Assembly: GCA_036897485.1 (NCBI GenBank)
Contig: JAYMTF010000983.1
Location: forward strand, 1-27,540
Reading direction: 5' to 3'
DNA: 27,540 nucleotides
Source of the DNA: Pelargonium nanum
Taxonomy: Eukaryota; Streptophyta; Magnoliopsida; Geraniales; Geraniaceae
How positions within the stretch are numbered: position 1 is the stretch's first letter; every line of letters begins with the position of its first letter. Both the position numbers and the translations under genes were made by a program. Below, piece after piece: positions 1-10,602 of the stretch. The notes below the pieces were generated by a model. It ran no database searches. It was not told the DNA's origin and worked only from the letters and a program-made list of their open reading frames with translations.

Positions 1-425
1 ATTAGTCTGGGTGTGGTAAAACGGCTTAAAGGTGTCAACCGCAAATGTGCGGGCCAGCTCAAGAACCCCATGGTATAAACCGAAAAAATTAAACAAATTT
101 GGCGGTTAATCTACATATCTTACCCATGCGGAGACAGGAGTAGGTAAATAAACGGCCCAGCCCAATAATTGCCTGCAACCAATCCATTGCATTATGGACT
201 TTAAGATACCGAAAAGCCATACTAGTAATCGACATACACAATATCATCATACAAAATTAACATACACAATAATCCTCCAACTAGATTCATATTTTCATTA
301 AGTTCAACATGTATCTTGGATCATGATCATTCATCAGTGGGGAAACTTATTCTGGCATTTATCCGAGCACCGAATACCTCCATGAGTCCATTGCGTGTTT
401 GAGAGCCTATATCCCTCTGGGAAAC
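1..425. other. Left-edge intergenic DNA and HIR 3' flank
   Basis: No coding region is supported here. The part nearest 425 must hold the 3' untranslated region of the minus-strand HIR gene, but I see no clear polyadenylation signal that fixes its end. Two overlapping GGCCCA-type motifs lie at 154-164, described separately; they hint at a promoter for a gene off the left edge. Confidence 0.6.
154..164 (-). promoter_or_regulatory. Paired Site II-like motif (TGGGCY)
   Basis: The plus strand reads GGCCCAGCCCA, which is TGGGCTGGGCC on the minus strand, two overlapping Site II elements. In plants these cluster just upstream of housekeeping and ribosomal-protein genes. The neighbouring HIR gene ends about 260 bp away and points toward this site, so the motif would more naturally serve a gene beyond the left edge. 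This rests on the motif alone. Confidence 0.25.
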
Positions 426-3400
426 TTACTCGACATTCAACTGTGCACTGGATGCTTCCATTAGCCCATTGCGTATCTGATCGCTTATATCCCTAACATG
501 ACCAGGTCCATGTGGTAAAAAAACAGTAGTGTTCTTTGATGAGTTCCCGAGGTCTTTAATTGTGTCAAAATACTGGGTGATCATGATAAGATCCATGACC
601 TCCTTGGCTGAGGTGCCTTCCACCTTGTGAGAAAAGTTCAAGATATTCTCTCTTAAACCGTCTGTGATTGCCTGTCTCTGCCTGGCCACCCCAACCCCAC
701 CCAAGTACTTGGCTTCAGCTTCAGCTTCTGCCCTTTTCACTTGAAGGATCTTCTCAGCTTCCCCTTTGTACACACTAGCCAGCTGAAGTCTTTGAGCTGC
801 AAGACACAGAATTTACTTTTTGGTTACATGCAAATAACCTCAAATGGATGATATCACTAAATAGTAAATATTGTGCCAAACTTTTTCACCAAATTCAAAC
901 ACTGACAAATGACCGCCTCTTGAAATATGACAGATGTATACCGTTCTAATATTAATTATCATAATTTCAGCTCATGGTAATATCAAGGAGAAAAGCTTAT
1001 CATGCACCAATTATTGGCATTAACAGATTAACTTAGAATAATGACAAATTGGTGGATGTGTAAATAACTAAACAAAACATAGCATAGGTTGAACCTTTTC
1101 TGAGTGAAAAAAATACACGGAACTTCTAGCTTCATGATAACAAGACATTGTTCAATGCCTAATCTGCCTGTTCATTGACAGAGAGAGAAGACACCAGAAA
1201 CTTAGTTCCTGTAGTCAAAATTACTTTATTGGTCTAAAATTTACCCAACATTAAGGTTTAAAACGACAACATTCATAAAACACTCTTCAGAAAAGCACTA
1301 ATAGCTGACGATACATGTATGCTATGAAGCAACGACTGTCAGTGTCTGAAACACAAATCGGTACTTAAAAATTAAAAATAATTGAAAAATTAATCTGACA
1401 CGTATCATGTCGACGTGTCATAGTTTTTTTTTTAAAATGACGAATCACGAGTCCTAACTCCTAATTGCGTTGTGAATCGTGTAGCGTGTCGGTATCGTTG
1501 AAACATAGCATGTATGCATGTGTATCTGAAATGTATATCCTTCTCTTCTATGCTACAGTAGTAAATACGTCAAGATGCTGAAGAACATTGAATACAATGT
1601 AAGAGATAAGTACCTGCATTAATCTCATTCATTGCCTTGCGCACAGAAGGATCGGGTATTATGTCAACCATCAGAATGTGCTCTATGTTATATCCATATG
1701 CTCCCATTACCTATACCATATTTTCAACATAGGTTGTAAAGTAATGACATGATGTGGATATGAACATGGAACAAAAGTACTACATAAGCATGAACAAACA
1801 ACTAAATTGCACTCAACAGAAAATAAGCTAAAAATACAATATGTTGCATTCAACTTTCCAACAATGCAAAGGAAGTCTGAACTAAAATGAAATAATTGCT
1901 ACTCAGTTATAGTGCACACTAAGAGCAATGTCAACTTGACAATCCAGATTTCAGACATGCAAATTTTAAAGTTTCCATTTTCCAATGTGATATACCAAAA
2001 AGGGCAATCTAATTGTTTCTCTTCTCTTGTACAATAAACCAACCTGACAGTACTGAAAAGAATTGGAAAACGGGGAAGCAGAGGAGAAGAGCCCAACCAA
2101 AAATGTATTGCATATATATATATATATATTATCAGCAAGCGTAACAACCGAGGCTCAAACCCGAGACCTCAAGATATTGCATATATTATGAAGCCAAAAA
2201 GAGGGAAATAAAAAGGTTCGAGCTTTTTGGAAACTCTATCAAGTAAACTTTCTATTTTCAGTTGGCAAAAACATTCCCAAGCCTCTAAGCTGGTTACAAT
2301 TAGACTGATGCAGCAATCTGTCATACAGTGTTATTAACAGCATAAGGTGTGTGGATTTAGAAATTTAGGCACAAAAATGTATTAAAAAATTAGACAAATA
2401 TGTAGTAACTAGGAACATATCACGCGATGATGACAACAAGGATGTTTTGAAATTTTTATCATAAAAAAGGTGCCGTGTGACAATTAACAGTAATCTAACA
2501 AAAAATCTGGTTACCTTCTCAAGTTCCTCCAAGACAGATTTAGCAACCTCACCCTTCTGTTCAAAAAGCTCATCCAAAGTCATCCTTGGAACAAGAGCTC
2601 GCACCACTTGAAAGACAAAACAAGTGCATCATTGGAATAAATTATAATCCAGGAAATAGACAGAAAACTTATCAGATGGTGAAATAATATGTTTCCAGGA
2701 AATTATGGAAATTACCATCAAATACATAAGCCTGAATCTGTTCTTTTGGGTTTTGCAGCTCATAAAATGCGTCATCAGCATTCTCTTTCACTATTCGGTA
2801 TTGAATTGAGCAAAGCAGTTGAACAAATACATTGTCCTGTTTCAAGTAACAACTGTTCATACTTCTGATAGTAAATTGGTATTTTAAAATACCCAAGGCA
2901 GCAAAATGAGCAGTCGTTTTTTGTATAACGATTCCATTGAATGAATGCCCTATCATAAGATGCATTCTCATGTAACATTTTAAGAAAATGTTAACTTAAA
3001 AAAGGATGAGTATCTACAGTGCATCTGAATTCCAAACATAAGAAAATGCTATAATTCTTCAAGCACGCCATATACCCGCCACTCCAGTATTGAGAGGCGA
3101 GCTACCATTTTCAAATCATTTCACTTGCCATCTGGCATCCAATGAAAACAAATTCCCATTTGGCAACATCCGCTTTGGGTAATTACACAGCTAACTTAAC
3201 CACTGGACGGAGCTCCAATATATTATGAGCTCAAAATCTCATACGATTGTCTGACCTGCTTTAGGAAGTAACTTCGCCATAATTAAATACTCTTATTAAT
3301 TCTGTCAGAATTCCAACATAAAGCTTTTGAGTGCATAACTCAAACACCTTGTAGCTATTACCATCTTACAACTATTTAGAAAACCTTTCCTTTTAACAAC

Positions 3401-4081
3401 TAGATAATCTTCGCGGGCGGCATTCTGTAATATCCATACAGATAATCGCCCCTGAATCAGTAACTAATTTCATTTAGATCCACATACTTTTTCAAGGAAC
3501 CAAACAGGAAGGAGCCATAAGATCAAACAAAAATGCATATGAAAAAACAATTTACACAATCAAGCCCTAAGAACAATCATAGGCATAGATGCACTGCCAA
3601 AGGAAATTCCCGCAATTTCCAATCTTCTCATCCCTAAAATAAGGAAACCCCATGGCCACATATGCAAAGAAACTAAAAAAGCAAAACAAAGCGAAACACA
3701 GGATACTGTATCAGCGTATAAACAAAGTCCTCCATTTCATTATTCGAAAGTAAAAACAATCCAAACTAATCGACACCCAGAATTTAAAATCACGAAACTC
3801 TAGTAGTGACCAACAAGATCGGTTGATCAAAGCAAAAGACGGTGAAAATTGAAGAAGAAAGCGAGAGAGAGTAAATGAGTGGTGACCTTGGTTTTGGTTT
3901 CGATGCGAACATCGAGGGAGGAGATGCGAGTAGAGAGAACGCCGGCGAGCCATTCGCCGGAGAAGGGGTTGAAGAAGTGGAGACCGGGTTCAGCTACCCG
4001 GTCGAAACGACCCCATCTCTCGATCACGCCCACGCTTGCTTGGCCTACGCACCCACCAAATATACAGAAAGTGTTCCCCAT
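426..4081 (-). CDS. Hypersensitive-induced reaction (HIR) protein, SPFH/band 7 family
   Basis: Complete gene with five coding exons: 4081-3887, 2836-2716, 2606-2515, 1710-1614 and 796-426 (TAA stop). All introns are GT-AG, phases join exactly, and the product is 291 aa, the usual HIR length. The start MGNTFC carries Gly2 and Cys6, the N-myristoylation and S-acylation pattern known from HIR proteins. An SPFH/band 7 domain covers about residues 5-190 ([36 protein letters not shown]), followed by a helical Glu/Ala/Lys-rich segment ([12 protein letters not shown]) and a conserved C-terminus ([25 protein letters not shown]). HIR proteins oligomerise in plasma-membrane microdomains and take part in immune signalling and cell death; Arabidopsis HIRs associate with the NLR RPS2. 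The sequence is closest in my memory to At5g51570, named HIR4 in UniProt and differently elsewhere, so I give no symbol. Intron 4 contains a dispersed repeat. Family call is very firm. Confidence 0.96.
1323..1505. repeat. Dispersed GTGTC-rich repeat, copy 1 (in HIR intron 4)
   Basis: An AT-rich stretch inside intron 4 of the HIR gene carries repeated GTGTC/GACAC words (GTGTCTGAAACAC, GACACGTATC, CGACGTGTC, GCGTGTCGGTATCG). It begins TATGAAGCA and ends GTGTCGGTATCGTTGAAAC. The reverse complement of 25799-26129 begins TATGAAGCACGG and ends GTGTCCAGTATCTCGAAC, so both ends match in order. I take the two as one non-coding repeat family in opposite orientation. Class unknown. Confidence 0.5.
2112..2129. 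repeat. (TA)n microsatellite in HIR intron 3
   Basis: A pure alternating TA run lies in intron 3 of the HIR gene. It is a likely length-variable marker; no function is suggested. Confidence 0.8.
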
Positions 4082-4964
4082 TTTTTTTTCCAATCCCAAA
4101 ACGAGAAACAATAAATCTTCTTCTCTTTGTTTTCGGTTCTTTTATTTTATTTTGTTTTGTTTTTAATTGAATTGCAGTAGGAAAATTGCCACGCCGCCTT
4201 GGAACGAAAGAGAGACTTTTCAGAAGAAAAAAAATATCTTGGAAATTAAGTAACTGAAAGAAGGGTAGAGGAAAAAGTGAGCGGGAAATTTGGCTTTACT
4301 GTGGGGGTATAATTGTCTTTTCCGTATGAGAATTGATTTTCGTCATATTCAGTTAGGACACCTCTTACTTGGGTTTTGTTATACTTTGACCCCTTACACT
4401 TATAAAGTATTTCTGAAATGTCCCCTAAACTAACTGATTGGTAATCGTTCTCGCATCCGGCCATTCGGGTTCGGATACGATTTTTCACCGTTGGAAACAC
4501 ATAATCCTAACCAACTAAAGAAGAGTATCGGTTGCAGATTTCATATCTAACCTCAAATTTACATGTAAATATACAAGTTTGTTCGGCATAACAGAAAATA
4601 AATGAGACATATTTAAGAACCGAAAAAATTATTTCTCTCGTCAATTTAAGTTTTACCACATCTATGATCTAAGTGAGCATCTTGTGCACACATCATAACA
4701 AGCTCCTACCTTCTATTCAAAATTAGCGTTGATTTTTTATATATAAAATTAACAACAAAGTCTTTACATTTTTTTAACAAACATAATAAATTTATTTCAT
4801 CTAATTCTAAGGATTGCATTATTAATTTTTATATATTAATTTTTTTATAAATCAACTTTTAAAAGTAAAAAACATTAAGAGCTGCCACCAACAACTCAGC
4901 TCCACCAACTAAACACACTAAGACAAAAAAAAAAACAGTGTGTAACTAACTACTAACTCATGAA
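4082..4964. other. HIR upstream region, no gene seen
   Basis: This holds the 5' flank of the HIR gene. A run of T begins at 4081 just beyond the start codon, giving an A-rich leader on the minus strand. The open frame at 4246-4500 (minus) has no family resemblance and reads like non-coding DNA with local AT bias. From about 4690 to 4880 the sequence is very AT-rich. I could not fix a TATA box. Confidence 0.5.
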
Positions 4965-5276
4965 TTACTTCATTCCTAAACCACCTAAGAAAAAATACTC
5001 AATGCCATCATATTCATACACTAGAGTTAAACAATTAATCGGCGAGCATCGGATTCCATCGTCATCGACTTCCTCCAATCTTGCTCTTATTCCTTCCAAA
5101 CTACTTAACGGATTACCAGCGCCTTCACAATTCGCGTCAAGCCTCTTCTTGTCCACATCCCGCACAACCACTTCTAAGGCTTTTTCCCATGTAGAAAAGA
5201 CCGCACCATCAATGTTTAACTTGAACTGATAAAAAAAATGTTTAACTCGACAAAACATTTTGAGGATCGATGCCAC
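4965..5276 (-). pseudogene. Decayed RNase H-like (RVT_3) fragment of a non-LTR retrotransposon
   Basis: A 103-codon open stretch contains FKLNIDGAVFS, then VVVRD, then a Cys-bearing segment and PLSSLEGIRARLEE. This order matches the start of the plant RNase H-like domain (K-L-N-x-D-G-A-F, then V-x-R-D, then S-x-x-E-A) found at the end of LINE-type polyproteins and in many solo 'putative ribonuclease H' copies. The glycine-rich stretch between DGA and VVRD is altered, and no reverse transcriptase precedes it on the same strand. I infer a truncated, inactive fragment, not a host gene. It could be a fragment of a domesticated copy, which is less likely given the missing C-terminal half. Confidence 0.6.
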
Positions 5277-8200
5277 TTGTCATGTGTGGTGTGATGCAGA
5301 CATTGTGCGTTAAATTTATGTTTGATGGTTCATTTTCTGAAGCAGTATTTGCCTATAAATGTTATGTCTTGATGTTGTGGTTGCTACGTTTGCTTCATAC
5401 TTGCTTGCTAGAGTCACTTGTTGTTTGTTGACTTTCTATTTACTTTATCAAGCTTGTTTTTATTTTCTACTAATTTTTAATGATACTAAATTTATGTAGT
5501 GCTTTCGAGGGAGTTCTTCCAATATTATGACCAATACTCTTCTTACCATTCTTATTGTGTTCTTCTCTCGAGAAATCTTTGGTTTTTGATAAGAAGCCTC
5601 TTATTAGAAAGATGGCTCGTATTATCAGTTGATCTTATATATATTCAGTCTTCTGCTTAGGCTGAGTCAAAACCGTCACATACCTTCTTCCCAAGCTCGT
5701 GTTCTTCTAATGTGTGACAAATACCCCTATTACTCCGTTAAGTATACCTTATTAGAATGAAATAGGAAGTGTAAAAAAGTTTTGGTGTTGTAGCCAAGAA
5801 AGAAATGTCAAATTAGATAAAACATTCTTTTTTGAAAAAACGACCTCTTAAAAGTAAAACATAAATTTCACTCTTAAAGAATCTATATGGAGCTAAAATA
5901 TTCACAAGAATTGCATAGAACTTTTCAACATTTTCAAAAATGGTCTTGCGCGTAAAATTTCGAATTCTTTTAAGTGGTAAAACGTTAGCCGCAAGATGTG
6001 CAACAAAATTTTCTAAGCATTGTGGCGAATTAAAAGCGTTGCAATTAGAATATAGTTTCTAAATTTCATGATTTCAAATATAATGAATAATATTCACTAC
6101 ATCAAAAGAACATATTGTTGCAACAGATAAGTGGCGCCAAAAGCGATTGACATATTAGCGTTAGGAACATTGATTCTAGATTTGACATTTAAGAGATTTA
6201 AAATGAAAAAGACATTATTTTTAAGGGGTTATATTCATGGGGATGAAGAGTACATGAATTGACGTAACTTCATCGAGGGAAGAGAAAGAGGTCTATCGGA
6301 TGATTCGCGTGACAACCTTCAATCAGTGAACCTAACTAGTTTGGTTATGAACTTGCAATTTTAATCTCAATCGTATGATTATTTATTCAGATTTTTCGTT
6401 TGATCAATAACTAATTGAATTGTTGGTTGAGTATTGTTTGTCCATTTGGGATTTCAACACATGTTAATTAGTGTCATGAACTGATTACATGAATCTAATT
6501 GTGTTTGATTGTACTAGTTACAAGAGATTAAACATAGAACATAAACGAATAAACCATTTACAATCCACAATGACATTGTATCACGACTCCACAACAGAAT
6601 CTCCTCAGTAGCAAGTAGCAACTACAGTGAAGTTTATGAACAGAGAGTCTTGTTCCTGTCCAGAAAATTGTTGAACAAACATAAAATACAATGGCTGTTA
6701 TAAGAGTTTGATAGAGAAGAGCAGTTTAGTAGTACAAATCACTTGTATTACAGTTGCTCCATCCACAAACATGTTCATCAACTAAACTCCATGATTTGTT
6801 TCCTTTCCTTCTTTTTTCTTGGTTTTTTCTACCCCATACACTAATGCTGGCTTGGAATCAAAAACCACACTGACCAAGTCCAAAGAACTTGGGCTATCAT
6901 TATGAGAAACATGTACTCCAAAAACAACAAACAAACAAACAAAAGTTAAGTCTGTCCCTTTCAACCAGTGAGATCGATCAACTGCACAATCTTGAAGAAT
7001 CAAGAGAGAGATGGGTCGCGAGATAAGGCGAACCATATCCACAATGCAACATGATGTGAAGCATCTGTGTGTGTGTTAAGTGTTGACCCATAACATGTCT
7101 CCTCAACACCAGAATCTTGTTTTGTACCGTACACATACAGTCCCCCCTAACCTATATCTCATCACCTAATTCTTCTTCATTTTCTTATCAGTATCTTTGA
7201 ATTGCATTCCAAGAAATTAAAGAACTTGCACATACCACTATTTTATAACTCGATACAAAATCATCATGGACCACAATGTGCAAATCTTGCATTAGCAGAA
7301 TCAGACAACATGGGACCTTGTTCTTAAAATAATGCAATGAGAGAGACCAGTGGGCAGATTATTTATGCATGCTGCTCCTTTGTTATCTCTCTGTGTTTCC
7401 ACCAGGAAGCATCTTGATCAAGATCTACATCTCTGCTAGGCTTTTCGGGGGCAAAACACCACTCCTTGTGGTGTGGCCAGCTATTTTTTCTGTAATAATT
7501 TATTTAAATTTGTTCATCATCAGTAAAATGAATTAGATTTCTCCATTGTCTATGTTTTTGAGCTCAACCTATGGACATTTATTAGGGTCCAACATGATCT
7601 ATATTATTTTATGAACATGTCACTTCTTGGCTACCTCTTAGAGGTAAATTCACAAAGAACCAATGCAAGCTACATTATCATTAATCTACACAAATATGTT
7701 TATATCTAAGGAAGGGGTATCTAAGACAGCCCGTACACGATAGGACTGACAAATTTGCACGTAGATTCTGCAGTATTCAAATACTATATATCTCACTGTA
7801 CAGATTTTTATAATTGCAAGTGTGTTGGGGTGTTAGCTAAACAAATACGAAGCTTCTTGTTTTATTTGTCTCCAAGAAAGATCATGAAAACTCTAAACAT
7901 TACCGCGGATTTCTCAGATTCCATTTGGAAATTTCCACTGTCCCTCCAGGGTTGGACATTACAGCTAGCTGGTGATGAATCTTTGGGGAATGGTGTGACC
8001 AGTCTCTTCTGTAGAGCCTGGATCATAACGTGCCGGTTCAATATTTAACTACAATTATGCTGCTCTCCAACCCAAAAAAGATCATTTAATTTGGCTCACC
8101 AATTTGATTAAAACTGGATTTACAATATCAAATTTAATATCAACCAATATGGTTTGTAACTTTGTATATGCAGAGAACTCAGTTCATCTTTGAGCTATGT

Positions 8201-8570
8201 TTGGAACCGAAAAATTGAATTTAATCTGAGGTTAACTGGTAATTGATTTCTAGATGTTTGGTCCAATATGGTTTGAAACTGAATTTAGTAGGCAGTAAGT
8301 ACTAAATTTGGAAAATTACGTTTTAGGTAGATTTTGGCAAGGTAGGTAAGTTGGATAGTCTGTACCAAATATGTAGTTTAGCAGAGCTTCTTTCTTAGAA
8401 TATTGATGCATGAATGGCCATGTAATTTGTGAATGAAAACAATTGAAGCCAATCCTAGTTGATTTTGTTTTTTATTTTAATGCTATGAAACACATGGCCA
8501 GTTGTTATGACATGGTCCCTTATTGGTTGCTCTATTGTTAAACAAGTATGGTCTACCAGTACGCTGAGCT
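5277..8570. other. Intergenic region of 3.3 kb, no gene seen
   Basis: No convincing gene. Open frames at 6782-7042 (minus) and 7755-8048 (plus) are short, match no family I know and follow local composition. A perfect 7-bp stem with a 5-base loop lies at 7456-7474. The segment 7864-7993 is related to DNA on the other side of the DUF1442 gene and is listed separately. Confidence 0.5.
7864..7993. repeat. Segment A of a flanking repeat pair around the DUF1442 gene
   Basis: Two blocks here match, in the same order and orientation, two blocks at 9930-10030. The first is ATTTGTCTCCAAGAAA against ATTTGTCTCTAAGAAA. The second begins GACATTACAGCTAGCTG and ends GGGGAATGG, against GACATCACAGCTAATTG and TGGGAATGG. 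Block spacing is 91 bp here and 65 bp in the partner. The pair brackets the DUF1442 gene, which suggests an old tandem duplication or two copies of a short repeat. Confidence 0.5.
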
Positions 8571-8573
8571 CAA

Positions 8574-8580
8574 TATAAAG
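8574..8580 (+). promoter_or_regulatory. TATA box of the DUF1442 gene
   Basis: TATAAAG sits 128 bp upstream of the start codon, a normal distance for a plant gene with a leader of about 90-100 nt. This is the best TATA match in the local promoter. Confidence 0.6.
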
Positions 8581-8595
8581 GTCCATCACACAAGG

Positions 8596-8617
8596 CCAAA
8601 CCAAACCAAACCAAACC
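8596..8617 (+). repeat. CCAAA tandem repeat in the DUF1442 leader
   Basis: Four tandem CCAAA units lie between the TATA box and the start codon, placing them near the transcription start or in the 5' untranslated leader. Short CA-rich leaders are common in plant mRNAs; a regulatory role is not shown. Confidence 0.6.
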
Positions 8618-8701
8618 ATCTATCATCTGAAAATCCTCTGCTTCAATACCTCAACTCAAGAGCCAGAAATTTGACAGAGAACTAACTACAAAGAAACCAA
8701 A

Positions 8702-9482
8702 ATGGCTTGTTGGTCTGCTGAGAATGCCACAAATGCTTACCTCAAAACACTGAGAATGGTGAGTTCCACAGAACCCATGTTCACAATGTTTCATTCATGA
8801 ATTGATTTCAAATCCTAGTTTTTTTGTTGGGTACAATTTTTTTCTAACATGGGTTGATGTTGATTCTTGATTTCAGGGCCAAAAGGCTAGAGAACCAGAT
8901 GTAGCTGAGTTCATTTCAGCACTAGCTGGTGGCAACAATGCACAACTAATGGTTGTGGCATGTGGTGGTGTGGCTGACTCCACCACTCTGGCCCTGGTGG
9001 CTGCGGCTCACCAAACGGGTGGCCGAGTAGTATGCATCCTCCGAGGGACAGAGCAAGTGAAGCTATCGAAGCAAGCGCTAGGCGTCGACGCCAAGCATGT
9101 CAAGTTTGTGGTTGGAGAAGCTCAAAATGTGCTAGTAAGCCACTACTACAGGGAAGCAGATTTTGTGGTGATAGATTGTAACTTGGAGAATCATGAAGAA
9201 ATCATGAGATCAGTCCAAGGAAAACAAAGAGGATCAGCAGTAGTAGTAGTGGGATACAATGCATTTTGCAAGAAGTCATGGCAGTCCAGTGGAAATGGGA
9301 CAAGAACTCAATTGTTACCCATTGGAGAAGGGCTGTTAGTGACCAGAATAGGTGCTGATAACAAAAATGGTAATGGTCCCATGAAGAAGAAGAGTCAATG
9401 GATTGTTAAGGTAGATAAGTGCACCGGCGAAGAGCATGTGTTCAGGGTTAGATTTCCAGAACAGAAAATCATTCAAGCTTAG
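8702..9482 (+). CDS. DUF1442 family protein (Rossmann/methyltransferase-like fold)
   Basis: Complete gene with two exons, 8702-8758 and 8877-9482, joined through a 118-bp GT-AG intron (donor GTGAGT, acceptor TTTCAG), giving 220 aa, the usual family length. The start MACWSAENATNAYLKTLRM is typical of plant DUF1442 proteins, and the ATG has a good context (CCAAAATGG). Residues 45-75 form a beta-Gly-rich-helix unit (VVACGG, then ALVAAAHQTGGRVVCIL) like the cofactor-binding start of SAM-dependent methyltransferases, but the usual methyltransferase motif is not fully present and no reaction is known to me for the family. Later conserved parts include FVVIDCNLENHEEI and VVVGYNAF. The C-terminus (VDKCTGEEHVFRV) is basic and polar. 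No signal peptide or membrane segment, so probably cytosolic or nuclear. Family call is strong, biochemical role open. Confidence 0.93.
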
Positions 9483-10515
9483 AGCTGAGTGCAAGAACAA
9501 GATGATCATTAGTATCTACATGTTTGTTACTTTTTTTGCCTTGCTGCTGCTCCATTTTCCTGCTAAGCAGATGGATCATGACTTGATTTTGAGTTCTATT
9601 TTCAAGAATTTAGAGCCACTGAGCCCCTAAGAGAGTCTCCAATGTCAAATGTAAATACCAATTTATACATCTAATTAATAGTATATTTAGTCTATCATAT
9701 ATGGTTTCTATATAATTGTTAACACTAGTGTTGCTATAGAACACATGAAACGTATAATTAGCCATTACTTTGGATCATGAAATTAAATTAAGCGTTGAAA
9801 TTCTATGTTACAGCAAGATAGCTTAAGGCCATGTTTGTGAACAAGAAGCCGCAGATTCAGTACTGTACATAGTTTTGCACTATTCTAATTATACTTTGTA
9901 CTAACATAACATAACATGGGGCTCCTTTGATTTGTCTCTAAGAAACTTCATTTTCTGCATCAACTTTCTCTTTCTGTCCTTCTCACAGAAGACAGACATC
10001 ACAGCTAATTGATGAATATTTTGGGAATGGTTTAGAGCCTTAAACACATTATTGATTAAACTAAAGTATTGAATTTTTTTATATCAGCAGAATGCAAACA
10101 TATTATAACCCATTGCAAGACTAAAACTTGCATTCTGATTTTATATGCACCCAATTGCTTATCAGACAATTTCAGATCAGAGGAAATCAAGTCTTTTGTG
10201 AATTTTACAGGAAAAACATTCTCAGAAAGGGAAAATCATGCATTCACATACATGGATAACAAATTTGTAGCAGAGAAGAAAAGTTGGATATCAAATTAAA
10301 TTTTCTTATTATGATTCCTACTGTTACAGTCATGCACTTTGCATTCAACTTCGGCCACTAGTGTGCACGACAAAATGTCGTGAACAATTACCATTCAATC
10401 AGTTTTAAATACAAAGGAAATGTTGGCACAAGAACAAAACTTAATCACTACTTCTACAAAGATATTCCATAAGGGTTACAAGCTTTATCATAGCCAACTA
10501 AAAAACCACATGTCG
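9483..10515. other. Intergenic DNA between convergent DUF1442 and CCCH genes
   Basis: The two flanking genes point toward each other, so both 3' untranslated regions fall here. Open frames such as 10069-10299 have no family resemblance. It also holds the second member of the flanking repeat pair (9930-10030). Confidence 0.5.
9930..10030. repeat. Segment B of a flanking repeat pair around the DUF1442 gene
   Basis: This is the partner of 7864-7993, in the same orientation and about 2.05 kb away, roughly 450 bp past the DUF1442 stop. The two matching blocks are described with segment A. Confidence 0.5.
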
Positions 10516-10602
10516 CCTTCATGACAATACAACACCAATCTTTTTAGCAAAGTCGTCACCTTCAGGACAGTACAACACCAATCTTTTTAGCAAAGTCGTC
10601 CC
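10516..10602 (-). repeat. 43-bp tandem duplication across the CCCH gene stop codon
   Basis: Two head-to-tail copies start at 10516 and 10559 and differ at about three positions. Each would encode the C-terminal peptide DDFAKKIGVVLS followed by TGA. Only the copy at 10559-10602 is in frame; 43 is not a multiple of three, so the second copy lies in the 3' untranslated region in another frame. Reading past the stop meets a second in-frame TGA two codons later. Confidence 0.9.

Noticed and set aside
1176..1196. TTGACAGAGAGAGAAGACACC resembles the miR156/157 family
   Set aside because: The core differs at several positions, no complementary arm was found nearby, and it lies inside an intron; it appears to be a purine-rich chance match.
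5960..6060. Minus-strand translation with N-x-VAH-LA-like words, as at the end of LINE RNase H domains
   Set aside because: The stretch is interrupted, and it lies upstream of the N-terminal RNase H part on the same strand, the wrong order for one element. Too weak to call.
6782..7042. 86-codon open frame on the minus strand
   Set aside because: No domain or signal peptide recognised; composition follows local DNA, with poly-Lys from a T-rich tract.
7456..7474. Perfect 7-bp stem-loop (ACACCAC-TCCTT-GTGGTGT) followed by a T run
   Set aside because: Short stems of this size are expected by chance, there is no A/B box for Pol III, and no known small RNA is recognised.
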